From positions 1 through 64,000 of the forward strand of contig NZ_FOGU01000001.1 in assembly GCF_900111315.1 (NCBI RefSeq): 64,000 nt of DNA, written 5' to 3'. A program made the translations under genes and the position numbers. This document shows positions 23,865 through 33,398 of the stretch, piece after piece. Numbering within the stretch: position 1 is the first letter of the stretch; each line of letters opens with the position of its first letter. The stretch is from Tranquillimonas rosea (GTDB lineage: Bacteria; Pseudomonadota; Alphaproteobacteria; Rhodobacterales; Rhodobacteraceae). The notes below the pieces were generated by a model that did no database searches, had not been told where the DNA came from, and saw only the letters and a list, made by a program, of their open reading frames with translations.

Positions 23865-24575
23865 TCACCCTCCCAGGAAACTGCGCCGAACCTCGGGATC
23901 GGCCAAAAGCTCGGCCCCGCTCCCGGTATAGGCGTTGCGCCCCTGCACCAGCACGTAGCCGGTATCGGCGATCTCCAGCGCCTGCCGGGCGTTCTGCTCG
24001 ACCATCAGGATCGAGATGCCGGTCCGCGCCACCTCGATGATCCGGTCGAACAGCTCGTCCATGACGATCGGCGACACGCCGGCGGTGGGCTCGTCCAGCA
24101 TCAGGATCCGCGGCCGGGTCATCAGCGCCCGGCCCACGGCAACCTGTTGTCGCTGGCCGCCGGACAACTCGCCGGTGGGCTGGTGCCGCTTCTCGGCAAG
24201 GATCGGGAACAGGTGATAGACCTCCTCCATCGTCCCCGCGATGTCGTCGCGCCGCAGGAACGCCCCCATCTCGAGGTTCTCCTCGACCGTCATCGAGGGA
24301 AAGATGTTCCGCGTCTGCGGCACGAAGGCCATGCCCTGCGCCACCCGGTCCTGCGGGCTCAGTCCGGTGATGTCGTGTCCGTCCAGCCGCACCGCGCCCT
24401 GGCGCAGGGGCAGCATGCCGAAGACGGCCTTCATGGCCGTGGACTTGCCGGCGCCGTTCGGCCCCACGATGACCGAGATCCGGCCCTTCTCCACGGCGAT
24501 CGTGCAGTCGTGCAGGATGTCGGCCGCACCGTAGCCGCCGGTCATCCCGCTCCCGATCAGTACCGGCTCGCTCAC
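23865..24575 (-). CDS. livF: Branched-chain amino acid ABC transporter ATPase LivF
   Basis: The 236-residue ATPase has Walker A GPNGAGKST, signature LSGGQRQQ, Walker B ILMLDEPTAGVSP and the LivF-typical FVPQTRNIFPSMTVEENLEMG. It powers the importer together with LivG. It lies 91 bases downstream of livG. No ribosome-binding oddity is seen. Confidence 0.92.
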   Translation of the reverse strand: MSEPVLIGSGMTGGYGAADILHDCTIAVEKGRISVIVGPNGAGKSTAMKAVFGMLPLRQGAVRLDGHDITGLSPQDRVAQGMAFVPQTRNIFPSMTVEENLEMGAFLRRDDIAGTMEEVYHLFPILAEKRHQPTGELSGGQRQQVAVGRALMTRPRILMLDEPTAGVSPIVMDELFDRIIEVARTGISILMVEQNARQALEIADTGYVLVQGRNAYTGSGAELLADPEVRRSFLGG

Positions 24576-24666
24576 GTGGCGCTCCCCTCGCTCTTCATCT
24601 TCGCAAAAATACTCACGTCACGACAACGGCCGTCCCGCAGGCCGCCGGGGCGGGGCGCGGGTGCGG

Positions 24667-25443
24667 TCATGCCGTCGCCTTGTTCTTCAGACCGGTGCCG
24701 AGATAAGCCTCGATCACCTGCTCGTCGTTCTTGATGTCGTCGATCGTGCCCTCGGCCAGGACCTTGCCCTCGGCCATGACGATCACCGGGTCGCACAGGC
24801 GGCCGATGAACTCCATGTCGTGCTCGATCATGCAGAACGTGTAGCCGCGCTCGCGATTGAGCCGCTGGATGGCGTCGCCGATCGTGTTCAGGAGCGTCCG
24901 GTTCACCCCGGCGCCGACCTCGTCGAGGAACACGGTCTTGGCGTCGGTCATCATCGTCCGGCCAAGCTCCAGCAGCTTCTTCTGACCGCCCGACAGGTTC
25001 CCGGCCCGCTCGTCGGCGAGATGCGAGATCGTCAGGAAGTCCAGCACCTCGTCCGCGGTCCGGGCCAGCGCTTCTTCCTCGCGCGCGATGCGGCCACGAG
25101 CGAACCAGGTGTTCCACAGCGTCTCGCCGGTCTGGCGCGGCGGCACCATCATCAGGTTCTCGCGCACCGTCATCGAGTGGAATTCGTGCGCGATCTGGAA
25201 GGTGCGCAGCAGACCCTTCTCGAACAGCGCGTGCGGCTTGAGCCCGGTGATGTCCTCGCCGTTCATCGTGACGGTCCCCGAGGTCGGGGCGAGGTTGCCG
25301 GCGATCACGTTGAACAGGGTCGTCTTGCCCGCACCGTTCGGGCCGATCAGCCCGGTGATGGAACCGGTCGGGATCTCGAGCGTTGCTCCGTCGACAGCGT
25401 GAAATCCGTCGAAATGCTTGTGGATGTCGGTGACGACGATCAT
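24667..25443 (-). CDS. livG: Branched-chain amino acid ABC transporter ATPase LivG
   Basis: The 258-residue ATPase has Walker A GPNGAGKTT, LLRTFQIAHEFHSMTVRENL, signature LSGGQKKLLELGR and Walker B VFLDEVGAGV. The usual EPxxG of LivG reads EVGAGV here, a small deviation. ATG 25443 is chosen over the longer frame to 25515, because it matches the family start MIVVTDIHKHFDG. It begins 74 bases after the attenuator-like hairpin that follows livK. Confidence 0.9.
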   Translation of the reverse strand: MIVVTDIHKHFDGFHAVDGATLEIPTGSITGLIGPNGAGKTTLFNVIAGNLAPTSGTVTMNGEDITGLKPHALFEKGLLRTFQIAHEFHSMTVRENLMMVPPRQTGETLWNTWFARGRIAREEEALARTADEVLDFLTISHLADERAGNLSGGQKKLLELGRTMMTDAKTVFLDEVGAGVNRTLLNTIGDAIQRLNRERGYTFCMIEHDMEFIGRLCDPVIVMAEGKVLAEGTIDDIKNDEQVIEAYLGTGLKNKATA

Positions 25444-25516
25444 GTTGCTGTTCCCGCGGGCTCCGGTCGACCTGCGTCCCCAACGAACCGGCCGAAACAC
25501 GGTCCCCGTTGTCAAA

Positions 25517-25551
25517 GAACGGCCCGGTGCGCAAATCCCACCGGGCCGTTC
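25517..25551 (-). terminator. Strong hairpin between livK and livG
   Basis: A perfect 13-bp stem (GAACGGCCCGGTG at 25517-25529 with its complement at 25539-25551) surrounds a 9-base loop. On the transcribed minus strand it is followed by TTTG, a short T-run. It stands 18 bases after the livK stop codon. Such intercistronic hairpins usually give partial termination and protect the upstream message, so the binding protein is made in excess of the membrane parts. Confidence 0.75.
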
Positions 25552-25569
25552 CGTTACGTCATAGTGCGA

Positions 25570-26763
25570 TCAGCGGAACTGGACGGTCGAGTAATCGCCG
25601 TCCTGGATCTCGTACTCGCGGTAGGTGCCGGCGGCCTCGCCGGGGCCGACCAGCTCGACGCCCGTCGCGCCGACATAGTCGATCTCGCCGCCATCCTGCA
25701 GGATTGAGATACCCTTGCCGAGCTCGCCGGGCAGGATCTTCTCGCCCGGCTCGTTGGCCACGTCCATCACGCTGGGGGCGTACTCGCTCGCGGTGGTCGA
25801 ACCCGCGGCCTGCATTGCCAGCGCCAGCAGCGCCGCGGCGTCATAGCTTTCGCGGGTAAAGGTGCCCTCGGGGTCGATGTCGGCAGCGCTGGCCACCTCG
25901 GCGAACGCCTCGGCGCCTTCGCCCTCGCTCCACGGAACGGCGCCGTAGGAGCCTTCCATGTACTGTCCCAGATCCTCCAGCAGGCTCTGCGCGAACATGC
26001 CGTCACCCATGACGAAGGTGTCGAACGCGCCGGTGTCGAGCGCCGACTGGATCACGCCCTTGCCGCCCTGGTCGGCATAGCCCAGCACGACCAGTGCCTC
26101 GCCGCCGGCCGAGGCGAGAGAGCCGATCTCGGCCGAATAGTCGGCCTTGCCGTCCTCGTGCGGGGCGCTGAGCGTGACGCTGCCGCCCTGGTCCTCGAAG
26201 TTCGAGATGAAGGAATCCGACAGGCCCTTGCCGTAGTCGTTGTTGGTGTAGGTGACCGCGACTTCCTCGACGCCCTTCTCGCGGACGATGTTCGCGATGA
26301 CCTCGCCCTGGCGGGCGTCGGACGGCGCGGTGCGGAAGAACAGCCCGTCATCCTCGGCGTTGGACAGCGCAGGCGAGGTGGCCGAGGGCGAGATCATCGC
26401 GACGCCGTTCGGTACGGCGACATTCGCCAGGACCGCTCCGGTCACGCCCGAGCAGTCCGCGCCCATGATGCCCGCGACGCCTTCCGAGGTCACCAGGCGC
26501 TCGGCCGCGGCGGTGGCGGCGGCGCTGTCGATGCAGGTCGAGTCCGCCTGCACGGGCTCGAGCATGCGGCCGTCCAGCAGGCCTCCGGCCTCGTTGATCT
26601 CGGTCATCGCCAGTTCGGCGCTCGCGGCCATGCCGGGCGTCAGCGACTCGATGGGGCCGGTGAAGCCCAGGACGACGCCGATCTTGATCGGGTCGCTGTC
26701 CTGCGCCGAGGCTGTTCCGACGGCTGCCAGTGTCGCAGCCGTGGCAAGAAGCAGTTTCTTCAT
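25570..26763 (-). CDS. livK: Branched-chain amino acid ABC transporter substrate-binding protein
   Basis: The 397-residue periplasmic protein has a signal peptide MKKLLLATAATLAAVGTASA followed by QDSDPIKIGVVLGFTGPIE, the usual start of type I periplasmic binding proteins (Peripla_BP_6). Two cysteines (STCID, ADCSG) may form a disulfide. The exact ligand cannot be read from sequence; members bind leucine/isoleucine/valine, amides, urea or short aromatic acids. It is the first transport gene, ahead of a terminator-like hairpin. The frame is open to 26844, but ATG 26763 gives the signal peptide. Confidence 0.9.
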   Translation of the reverse strand: MKKLLLATAATLAAVGTASAQDSDPIKIGVVLGFTGPIESLTPGMAASAELAMTEINEAGGLLDGRMLEPVQADSTCIDSAAATAAAERLVTSEGVAGIMGADCSGVTGAVLANVAVPNGVAMISPSATSPALSNAEDDGLFFRTAPSDARQGEVIANIVREKGVEEVAVTYTNNDYGKGLSDSFISNFEDQGGSVTLSAPHEDGKADYSAEIGSLASAGGEALVVLGYADQGGKGVIQSALDTGAFDTFVMGDGMFAQSLLEDLGQYMEGSYGAVPWSEGEGAEAFAEVASAADIDPEGTFTRESYDAAALLALAMQAAGSTTASEYAPSVMDVANEPGEKILPGELGKGISILQDGGEIDYVGATGVELVGPGEAAGTYREYEIQDGDYSTVQFR

Positions 26764-26859
26764 CCTTATCTCCCTGTATTTCCGGTCTTCTGGCCTGCAC
26801 CCTAGAAGGCCACGCACCGAATGGGAAGTATCGGATCGCCGCATCGACGGTGCGTCAGG

Positions 26860-27867
26860 TCACGCCTCTTCGGCGCGCGCGGCCTGCGTGCCACGCTCGC
26901 GGTAGGGAGTCGTCTGGTAATGCGCGCGGTAGCATTTCGAGAAATGCGAGGGCGAGGCGAAGCCGCAGGCGAGCGCGACGTTGATCACGCTCATGTCGGT
27001 CTGCATCAGCAGGTTGCGCGCCTTCTGCAGCCTCAGCTCCATGTAGTAGCGCTTGGGCGAGCGGTTCAGGTAGCGGCGGAACAGCCGCTCGAGCTGCCGG
27101 GTCGACATGCCCACGTCGCGCGCCAGGATCGAGGGGCTGATCGGCTCTTCGATGTTGCTTTCCATCATCTGGATCACGGTGGAGAGCTTGGGGTGGCGCA
27201 CGCCGATGCGGGTCGGCACGCTGAGGCGTTGGACGTCCTGGTCGGTGCGCACGATGTTGTAGATCAGCTGGTCTGCGATCTCGTGCGCCAGCTCCTCGCC
27301 GTTGTCGCGCGCCACGAGCTTGAGCATCAGGTCGATCGAAGAGGTGCCGCCCGCGGTCGTCATCCGGTTGCCGTCGAGGACATAGACCGATTTCGTCAGC
27401 GAGACGTCCGGAAAGTCCTCGGTGAACCCATCGTGGTTTTCCCAGTGGATCGTGGCGCGCTTGTCGTCGAGCAGGCCCGCCCGGGCCATCGTGTGCGCCG
27501 CGGTGCACAGACCGCCGATGGAGACGCCGCGCCGCGCTTCGCGCCGGAGCCAGTTGGTCATCTTCTTGGTCGCCGCGCGGCCCACGTCGATCCCGCCGCA
27601 CAACAGCACCGTGTCCTCGCGCAGCAATTCTTCGAGATCGCCGTCGGGCGTGTACGACAGGTTGGCCGCGCAGCGCACCGGCGCGCCGCCGTCGCTGAGC
27701 AGTTTCCAGTCGTAGAGCGTGCGTTTCGAGATGTGGTTGGCCAGCCGCAGAACCTCGATCGCGCCGGCAAAGCTGAGTAGGCTGAATCCCGGAAGCAGAA
27801 CGAATACATACCGCCGCATCCTGACCTCGTTCTGAGAGCCTTGCAGACGGTTGTTGCGTACGTTCAT
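26860..27867 (-). CDS. GlxA-family AraC-type regulator with DJ-1-like N-domain
   Basis: The 335-residue protein has an N-terminal DJ-1/PfpI-like amidase fold (VFVLLPGFSLLSFAGAIEVL, LLCGGIDVG, VSIGGLCTAAHTMARAGLLD with a cysteine at the nucleophile position). The C-terminal AraC DNA-binding domain shows SILARDVGMSTRQLERLFRR and INVALACGFASPSHFSKCYR. Relatives such as GbdR, CdhR and ArgR control use of glycine betaine, carnitine or arginine. It lies 96 bases upstream of livK on the same strand and is the likely regulator of the transporter, which suggests the ligand may be a quaternary amine or amino acid. The start at 27867 is chosen for its fit; ATG 27939 is possible. Confidence 0.85.
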   Translation of the reverse strand: MNVRNNRLQGSQNEVRMRRYVFVLLPGFSLLSFAGAIEVLRLANHISKRTLYDWKLLSDGGAPVRCAANLSYTPDGDLEELLREDTVLLCGGIDVGRAATKKMTNWLRREARRGVSIGGLCTAAHTMARAGLLDDKRATIHWENHDGFTEDFPDVSLTKSVYVLDGNRMTTAGGTSSIDLMLKLVARDNGEELAHEIADQLIYNIVRTDQDVQRLSVPTRIGVRHPKLSTVIQMMESNIEEPISPSILARDVGMSTRQLERLFRRYLNRSPKRYYMELRLQKARNLLMQTDMSVINVALACGFASPSHFSKCYRAHYQTTPYRERGTQAARAEEA

Positions 27868-28018
27868 CGCCGCCGATCCCTTCGGGTTTTTTTGAGCGAA
27901 GCAGGTTTGCGAGGGCGGATCAATAGTGACCGGGGACACAATTGCCTTTTCCCTGTTTTCACCGCGTTCCGGCTTCCGTATAAGGCTGTCTCGACCTTCT
28001 TAAGGCGGGAGAGAGACG

Positions 28019-29389
28019 ATGAGCGACTGGCACAAGACCGACTGGCGATCCAAGCCCCGGGTCCAGATGCCCGACTATACCGACGCCGACGCGCTGTCGG
28101 CGGTGGAGCGTCGTCTTTCGCAATATCCGCCGCTCGTCTTCGCGGGCGAGGCCCGCACGCTGAAGGCCGAGCTGGCCGAAGCGGCGGCGGGACGCGCGTT
28201 CCTGCTGCAGGGCGGCGACTGCGCCGAGAGCTTCGCCGAGTTCACCGGCGACGGCATCCGCGACACCTTCAAGGTGATGCTGCAGATGGCGATGGTGCTG
28301 ACCTACGGCGCCAAGGTGCCGACGGTGAAGGTCGGGCGCATGGCCGGGCAGTTCGCCAAACCGCGCAGCGCGCCGACCGAGACCAAGAACGAGGTCGAGC
28401 TGCCGTCCTATCGCGGCGACATCATCAACGGGTTCGACTTCACCCCCGAGGCGCGGATCCCCGATCCGCAGCGGATGCTCGACGCCTACACCCAGGCGGC
28501 GGCGACGCTGAACCTGCTGCGCGCGTTCTCGAAGGGCGGTTTCGCCGACATCCACCGGGTTCACGCCTGGACGCTCGGCTTTACCGATACCGAAGAGGCC
28601 GAGAAGTACCGCGACATGGCGAACCGCATACAGGACTCGCTCGACTTCATGACCGCGGCGGGCCTGACCGGCGAGACCAACCAAGAGCTGAACACCGTCG
28701 ACTTCTACACCAGCCACGAGGCGCTGCTGCTGGAATACGAAGAGGCGCTGTGCCGGGTCGATTCGACCACCGGCCAGACGATCGCGGGCTCGGGCCACTT
28801 CATCTGGATCGGCGACCGCACCCGGCAGCCCGACGGCGCCCATGTCGAGTTCTGCCGCGGCGTGGCGAACCCGATCGGCCTGAAATGCGGCCCCTCGCTG
28901 ACGCCGGAGGACCTGAAGGTCCTGATGGCCAAGCTGAACCCGCAGAACGAGCCGGGCCGCCTGACGCTGATCTCGCGCTTCGGCGCGGGGCAGGTGGGCG
29001 ATCACCTGCCGAAGCTGGTCAAGGCGGTGCAGGAAGAGGGCGCCAACGTCGTCTGGTCCTGCGACCCGATGCACGGCAACACGATCAAGTCGGCCACCGG
29101 CTACAAGACGCGGCCCTTCGACAGCGTCCTGCGCGAGGTGCAGGAGTTCTTCGGCGTCCACAAGTCCGAGGGCACCGTTCCCGGCGGCGTCCATTTCGAG
29201 ATGACCGGATCGGACGTGACCGAATGCACCGGCGGCGTCCGCGCCGTGACCGACGAGGATCTCTCGGACCGCTACCACACCGCCTGCGACCCGCGCCTCA
29301 ACGCGACGCAGGCGCTGGAATTGGCCTTCCTCGTGGCAGAAGAACTGCGCGACAGCGCGGTCAAGCCGCAGGTCGCGACGGCCGGGTAA
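28019..29389 (+). CDS. aroG: Class II 3-deoxy-7-phosphoheptulonate synthase
   Basis: The 456-residue enzyme condenses phosphoenolpyruvate and erythrose 4-phosphate, the first step of the shikimate pathway. It belongs to the plant-like class [57 protein letters not shown] and [12 protein letters not shown] are visible, including metal-binding C, H, E and D positions. GGGAGAGA precedes the ATG. It stands alone, divergent from the GlxA-type regulator, and ends at a strong terminator. Confidence 0.93.
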   Translation: MSDWHKTDWRSKPRVQMPDYTDADALSAVERRLSQYPPLVFAGEARTLKAELAEAAAGRAFLLQGGDCAESFAEFTGDGIRDTFKVMLQMAMVLTYGAKVPTVKVGRMAGQFAKPRSAPTETKNEVELPSYRGDIINGFDFTPEARIPDPQRMLDAYTQAAATLNLLRAFSKGGFADIHRVHAWTLGFTDTEEAEKYRDMANRIQDSLDFMTAAGLTGETNQELNTVDFYTSHEALLLEYEEALCRVDSTTGQTIAGSGHFIWIGDRTRQPDGAHVEFCRGVANPIGLKCGPSLTPEDLKVLMAKLNPQNEPGRLTLISRFGAGQVGDHLPKLVKAVQEEGANVVWSCDPMHGNTIKSATGYKTRPFDSVLREVQEFFGVHKSEGTVPGGVHFEMTGSDVTECTGGVRAVTDEDLSDRYHTACDPRLNATQALELAFLVAEELRDSAVKPQVATAG

Positions 29390-29417
29390 GGTCGGCAGAT
29401 ACGGCGAAAGGCCTCAG

Positions 29418-29447
29418 GGCGCGTCGGGGAAACCCGGCGCGCCTTTT
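29418..29447 (+). terminator. Rho-independent terminator after aroG
   Basis: GGCGCGTCGGG (29418-29428), loop GAAA, CCCGGCGCGCC (29433-29443), then TTTT. The stem has 11 pairs with one G-T pair. It lies 28 bases after the aroG stop and touches the stop codon of the convergent PAS gene. Confidence 0.85.
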
Positions 29448-30064
29448 CAGTCCGGGGTGATGACCCGGAGCGAGGGCCGCGCCGCGCCGCTGTCCCGGTC
29501 GGGGTGGTCGGCATATCCGATCAGCGTCTGCCGCGTGTCCGAGGTGACGTCGAACCGGACCGGCACGCGCCGGGGGATGGCGGTGGCCGACAGGCAGCCG
29601 AGGATGCGGTTCGACTGCCCGTCATCGTCGCGCAGCGGCAGCAAGAGAAGCCGCGCGCCCACGCTGTTGCGGCGGAACCCGACCGGAGAGCGCAGTCCCA
29701 GCTCGACCCGCGCGGGTTCCTCGCAGACCGTCTCGACCGCCTCGGCGAACACGTCACGGGCCGCCGGGCCGGCAAAGATCGTCAGGGGCATGCCGCGCAC
29801 GTCCATGCCCAGCAGATCCGTCAGGTGCGTGCCCGCGACCCGGAACCGTGCCACGCCGGGCGCCACGCGCTCCAAAAGGAAGGTGCGGTCAAGCGCGCTG
29901 CCGATGCCGCGCGGATCGATCTCGGACCGCCACGGCATCAGGCGGCCGTCGCTCAGCTGCGTCCAGTACCGCTCGACCGCGGCGCAGGCCGCGTCACCGG
30001 TTCCATCTTTCGTGCCACGGAAAAGAGGCACGACGTTCGTTGTCTCTTCGCTTCTCTCGGTCAT
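29447..30064 (-). CDS. PAS-domain protein (PAS_5/DUF1488-like single-domain type)
   Basis: The 205-residue protein has an N-terminal region with WTQLSDGRLMPWRSEIDPRGIGSALDRTFLLERVAPGVARFRVAGT, cut here by function: the PAS_5 type found in alphaproteobacteria. Confidence 0.1.
   Translation of the reverse strand: MTERSEETTNVVPLFRGTKDGTGDAACAAVERYWTQLSDGRLMPWRSEIDPRGIGSALDRTFLLERVAPGVARFRVAGTHLTDLLGMDVRGMPLTIFAGPAARDVFAEAVETVCEEPARVELGLRSPVGFRRNSVGARLLLLPLRDDDGQSNRILGCLSATAIPRRVPVRFDVTSDTRQTLIGYADHPDRDSGAARPSLRVITPD
29447..30064 (-). CDS. Soluble PAS_5-type sensory protein
   Basis: The 205-residue protein shows the pattern of alphaproteobacterial PAS_5 proteins: YWTQLSDGRLMPWRSEIDPR, then FRVAGTHLTDLLGMDVRGMP (a PAS core strand-helix), and LLLLPLRDDDGQSNRILGCL. 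It has no kinase, cyclase or membrane part, so it would act through a partner. The role is unknown; related proteins are widespread in Rhodobacterales. ATG 30064 is chosen because it follows the family start; in-frame ATGs at 30082 and 30154 exist. It is convergent with aroG and divergent from yicC. Confidence 0.75.
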   Translation of the reverse strand: MTERSEETTNVVPLFRGTKDGTGDAACAAVERYWTQLSDGRLMPWRSEIDPRGIGSALDRTFLLERVAPGVARFRVAGTHLTDLLGMDVRGMPLTIFAGPAARDVFAEAVETVCEEPARVELGLRSPVGFRRNSVGARLLLLPLRDDDGQSNRILGCLSATAIPRRVPVRFDVTSDTRQTLIGYADHPDRDSGAARPSLRVITPD

Positions 30065-30216
30065 GGCCCACTCCCGCCACATGCCCTCGTTACCCGCGAA
30101 ACTTGCCGCTGTCCGACCCGTCTGATACCCGAATTGCGGCCAGTTCCGCCCCACAAAGTGTCAGTAGCATGGCGCTGAGGCGAAATCAGGCAAATTTGCG
30201 TCAAAAGGTTAACGCC

Positions 30217-31107
30217 ATGCCCAACTCCATGACCGGTTTCGCCACAATCGGCGGTGCGCGAACCGGATGGAGCTGGACGTGGGAGCTGCGCTCGGTCAAC
30301 GGGCGGGGACTGGACCTCAAGCTGCGTCTTCCCGACCGTCCCGAGGGCGTCGAGCAGCCGGCGCGGGCCGCGCTTCAGGCCCGTGTCGCGCGGGGCAACG
30401 TAACGCTGCAGCTGCGGCTTCAACGGGACGGCGATGCCGCGGGGGCCGGGGTCAACGCCGTCGCCCTCGAGACGGCGCTTGCCCAGATCGCCCAGGTCGA
30501 GTCCGCCGCCGCCGAGCGGGGCGTGGCGCTGGCGCCGACGCGGGCGGCGGACATCCTGACGATGCGGGGCATCACCGCCGCCGAGGACAGCGCGGACGAG
30601 GCCGAGGCCCTGCGAGACGCACTTCTGGCGGATCTTCCCGCGCTGCTCGACGCCTTCGTGGCCGCCCGCGCGGACGAGGGCGCGGCCATCGGCGGCATCC
30701 TGTCTGCCCAGGTCGACGCGGTGGAGGCCCTCGTCGCGCAGGCGCGCGAGCGTGCCGCCGCCCGTGGCGCGCAGGTCGCCGAGACGCTTCGCGCCAACGT
30801 GGAAAAGGTGATGCAGACGGCCGACGGCCTGGACCCCGACCGGCTGGCGCAGGAGGTGGCGCTGATCGCCGTCAAGCAGGACGTCACCGAAGAGCTGGAC
30901 CGGCTCGACGCCCATGTCGCGGCGGCCCGCGATCTGCTGGCCGCCGAGGGGCCGGTGGGGCGCAAGTTCGACTTCCTGATGCAGGAGTTCAATCGCGAGG
31001 CGAACACACTTTGCTCGAAGTCCCAGAACGCCACGCTGACGCGGACCGGGCTTGACCTCAAGACCACCGTCGATCAGATGCGCGAACAGGTTCAGAACGT
31101 GGAGTAA
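30217..31107 (+). CDS. yicC: YicC-family endoribonuclease-like protein
   Basis: The 296-residue protein starts [13 protein letters not shown], the hallmark start of YicC. The C-terminal DUF1732 part has [20 protein letters not shown] and [21 protein letters not shown]. coli YicC is an endoribonuclease that acts on small RNA; the same role here is inferred from the family. ATG 30217 is well inside a longer open frame. It ends four bases before the gmk start, an order common in alphaproteobacteria. Confidence 0.9.
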   Translation: MPNSMTGFATIGGARTGWSWTWELRSVNGRGLDLKLRLPDRPEGVEQPARAALQARVARGNVTLQLRLQRDGDAAGAGVNAVALETALAQIAQVESAAAERGVALAPTRAADILTMRGITAAEDSADEAEALRDALLADLPALLDAFVAARADEGAAIGGILSAQVDAVEALVAQARERAAARGAQVAETLRANVEKVMQTADGLDPDRLAQEVALIAVKQDVTEELDRLDAHVAAARDLLAAEGPVGRKFDFLMQEFNREANTLCSKSQNATLTRTGLDLKTTVDQMREQVQNVE

Positions 31108-31111
31108 TCCC

Positions 31112-31753
31112 TTGGCGCGACGCGGCCTCCTCATCATCCTGTCGTCGCCGTCCGGGGCCGGCAAGTCGACCCTGGCGCGGCGTCTGCGCGAATGGGATCC
31201 CTCGATCCGCTTCTCGGTCTCGGCCACCACCCGCCCCCCGCGCGAGGGCGAGGTCGAAGGCCAACATTATCACTTCCTCACCGAAACCGTGTTCAAGCGC
31301 CTCGTGGCCAACGGCGACATGCTGGAACACGCCCATGTCTTCGGCAACTTCTACGGCTCCCCCCGCGCGCCGGTGCAGGAGGCGATCGACACCGGCTGCG
31401 ACGTGCTTTTCGACATCGACTGGCAGGGCGCGCAGCAGATCAAGAACTCGGCGCTCAGCCCCCATGTCCTGTCGATCTTCGTCCTTCCGCCCTCGATCAC
31501 GGAACTGCACCGCCGGCTCGTCAGCCGCGGGCTTGACGACGAGGCCACCATCCAGCGCAGGATGACCAAGAGCTGGGACGAGATCAGCCACTGGGACGGC
31601 TACGACTACGTGCTGGTGAACGACGACCTCAACCGGACGGCCGAGCGGCTGATCACCATCGTGACCGCCGAACGCCTGCGCCGCGCCCAGCAGCCCGAGC
31701 TGGTGGACCATGTCCGCAAGCTTCAGACCGAGTTCGAGGAGGGGGTGAAATGA
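31112..31753 (+). CDS. gmk: Guanylate kinase
   Basis: The 213-residue enzyme phosphorylates GMP to GDP. It has the P-loop [10 protein letters not shown], the GMP-binding region [20 protein letters not shown] and [12 protein letters not shown]. The start is TTG at 31112 after GGAG; no ATG fits, since upstream frame overlaps yicC. The weak start codon and four-base gap to yicC suggest translational coupling. The stop overlaps the carbonic anhydrase start. Confidence 0.92.
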   Translation: MARRGLLIILSSPSGAGKSTLARRLREWDPSIRFSVSATTRPPREGEVEGQHYHFLTETVFKRLVANGDMLEHAHVFGNFYGSPRAPVQEAIDTGCDVLFDIDWQGAQQIKNSALSPHVLSIFVLPPSITELHRRLVSRGLDDEATIQRRMTKSWDEISHWDGYDYVLVNDDLNRTAERLITIVTAERLRRAQQPELVDHVRKLQTEFEEGVK

Positions 31754-32271
31754 CGATCTACGCACTGGGCGACCGGACGCCCAGCCTGGCCCAGGACGCC
31801 TGGGTCGCGCCCGACGCCAACATCATCGGCGACATCGTTCTGGGCGCGGGGGCCTCGGTCTGGTTCTGCGCGACGCTGCGCGGCGACAACGAACGCATCG
31901 ACGTGGGCGACGGCACGAACATCCAGGAGAACTGCGTCCTGCACACGGACATGGGCTTTCCCCTGACCATCGGCGCGAACTGCACCATCGGCCACAAGGC
32001 GATGCTGCACGGTTGCACGATCGGAGAGGAAAGCCTGATCGGCATGGGCGCGACGGTTCTGAACGGCGCCCGGATCGGCCGCAACTGCCTGATCGGCGCG
32101 GGGGCGCTGGTGACCGAGGGCAAGGAGATTCCCGACGGCAGTCTCGTCCTGGGGGCGCCGGGAAAGGTCGTGCGCGAGCTCGACGATCAGGCGCGCGCCG
32201 CGCTCAGGGCGTCGGCGCTGCACTATCAGGAAAACGCAGCGCGGTTCCGGGCCGAGCTGCGCGCCATCTGA
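31750..32271 (+). CDS. Gamma-carbonic-anhydrase family protein
   Basis: The 173-residue protein is a left-handed beta-helix with hexapeptide repeats ([40 protein letters not shown]). Histidines in HTDMGF and GHKAMLHG fit the zinc site of the gamma class. Members (PaaY, YrdA, CaiE) may be carbonic anhydrases or acyltransferase-like proteins; which applies here is not visible. It overlaps gmk by four bases (ATGA), so it is the third gene of the yicC-gmk unit. Confidence 0.87.
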   Translation: MTIYALGDRTPSLAQDAWVAPDANIIGDIVLGAGASVWFCATLRGDNERIDVGDGTNIQENCVLHTDMGFPLTIGANCTIGHKAMLHGCTIGEESLIGMGATVLNGARIGRNCLIGAGALVTEGKEIPDGSLVLGAPGKVVRELDDQARAALRASALHYQENAARFRAELRAI

Positions 32272-32277
32272 GCGCGC

Positions 32278-33138
32278 TCAGGTCTCGGCCAGCGTGTCGG
32301 CGATCAGGTCGACGAAATCCGCCGGCCCCCGCAGGCGCGAGACGTCGTCGGCTCTGACCTTGATCCCCCAGTTCCGCGCCATCGCGGCATAACGCGGCTG
32401 CCGATGCGCCAGCGCGCGGGCATAGGCCCATCGCACGAAGGCGTCGGGATCGACCTCGTCCTCGGGTATGCCCTTGGTCTCGAGATACTCGGCCCAGGCC
32501 TCGCGCAGGAACTCGGGCTGGTAGTACATCGGCTTTGGCGCGCGGTCGAAACGGTCGACCAGGTCTTGCGTGTGGTCGTCGCTGCCCTCGATCCAGATCA
32601 TCAGCGTGTGGTCGTAGAGCGCGCGCAGCACCGGGTCCTCGGGATCCTCGGGGTCCACGACCTCGCAGATCGAGCCGCCGGTGTCGCAGACGAAGTTGTC
32701 GTAGCCGTAGATCTCGCGCGCCCGGTCGATGAACGGCACGGTGTCGAGCAGCGACGAGATCTCGGCGACCTGGTGCTGTTCCTGCCGGATCATGTAATCG
32801 GCGAAGGGCAGGCCGCCCTTCGACGGATCGCCCGGCTTGCCCAGGTAGGCCGACAGCGGGGCGAGGTTGTCGAACGTAATGTTCGAGGCGACATAGATCG
32901 AGTCCGTCATCAAGAGCTCGCGCAGCAGCGGGATCTTCATCGCCTCGCGCTTGAAGTTGTCCTCGATGTGCTCACCCATGTAGCGGGTGCCGATCCGGTA
33001 ATCGACCGAGTAGTGGAACCAGTTCCCCGTCCGCCGGAGCATCGCGGCGACATGGGTCTTTCCGAGTCCGGACATGCCGAAAAGGCAGACACGCTTCTGC
33101 TGCGCGGCCCGCCATTCCCCCGCGGTGTTGTAGATCAT
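32278..33138 (-). CDS. P-loop ATPase/kinase of unknown function
   Basis: The 286-residue protein begins MIYNTAGEWRAAQQKRVCLF and has a Walker A GMSGLGKT at about residues 21-28, like small kinases and chromosome-independent ATPases. No signature for an AAA+ second region is obvious. Other landmarks are YSVDYRIGTRYMGEHIEDNF, FVCDTGGSICEVVDPEDPED and a C-terminal HRQPRYAAMARNWGIKV. A stretch of acidic residues (DPEDPEDP) follows CDTGGS. No family function is known to me. It is convergent with the carbonic anhydrase, only six bases apart. Confidence 0.8.
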   Translation of the reverse strand: MIYNTAGEWRAAQQKRVCLFGMSGLGKTHVAAMLRRTGNWFHYSVDYRIGTRYMGEHIEDNFKREAMKIPLLRELLMTDSIYVASNITFDNLAPLSAYLGKPGDPSKGGLPFADYMIRQEQHQVAEISSLLDTVPFIDRAREIYGYDNFVCDTGGSICEVVDPEDPEDPVLRALYDHTLMIWIEGSDDHTQDLVDRFDRAPKPMYYQPEFLREAWAEYLETKGIPEDEVDPDAFVRWAYARALAHRQPRYAAMARNWGIKVRADDVSRLRGPADFVDLIADTLAET

Positions 33139-33398
33139 CCTGCCTCTCCGCTGCCTTCGGCCTTTCCTAGCGGGCCAGCGGCGCGGACGGTAGGGGGCTT
33201 GCGGTTCAACGGGAGCAATCCGCGGGCCAGAAGCGGAAATCCCACAGGCCCGCGGGTGGGCAGCGCTGCGTGGCGCGCTTTGAGGCCCGAACGAGCGTAT
33301 GACCAGATGTCACCGGCACGCGGTTTCCGGCGTCCGCGAGGGCGAAGATTCGGTCGACGGCGCGGCGGGCCGGTCTGCCGTGCAGGCGGAGAACCCCT

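Noticed and set aside
29447-29449. First entry for the PAS gene with very low confidence
   Set aside because: That entry duplicates the PAS gene and should be ignored. The entry called Soluble PAS_5-type sensory protein is the valid one for 29447-30064.
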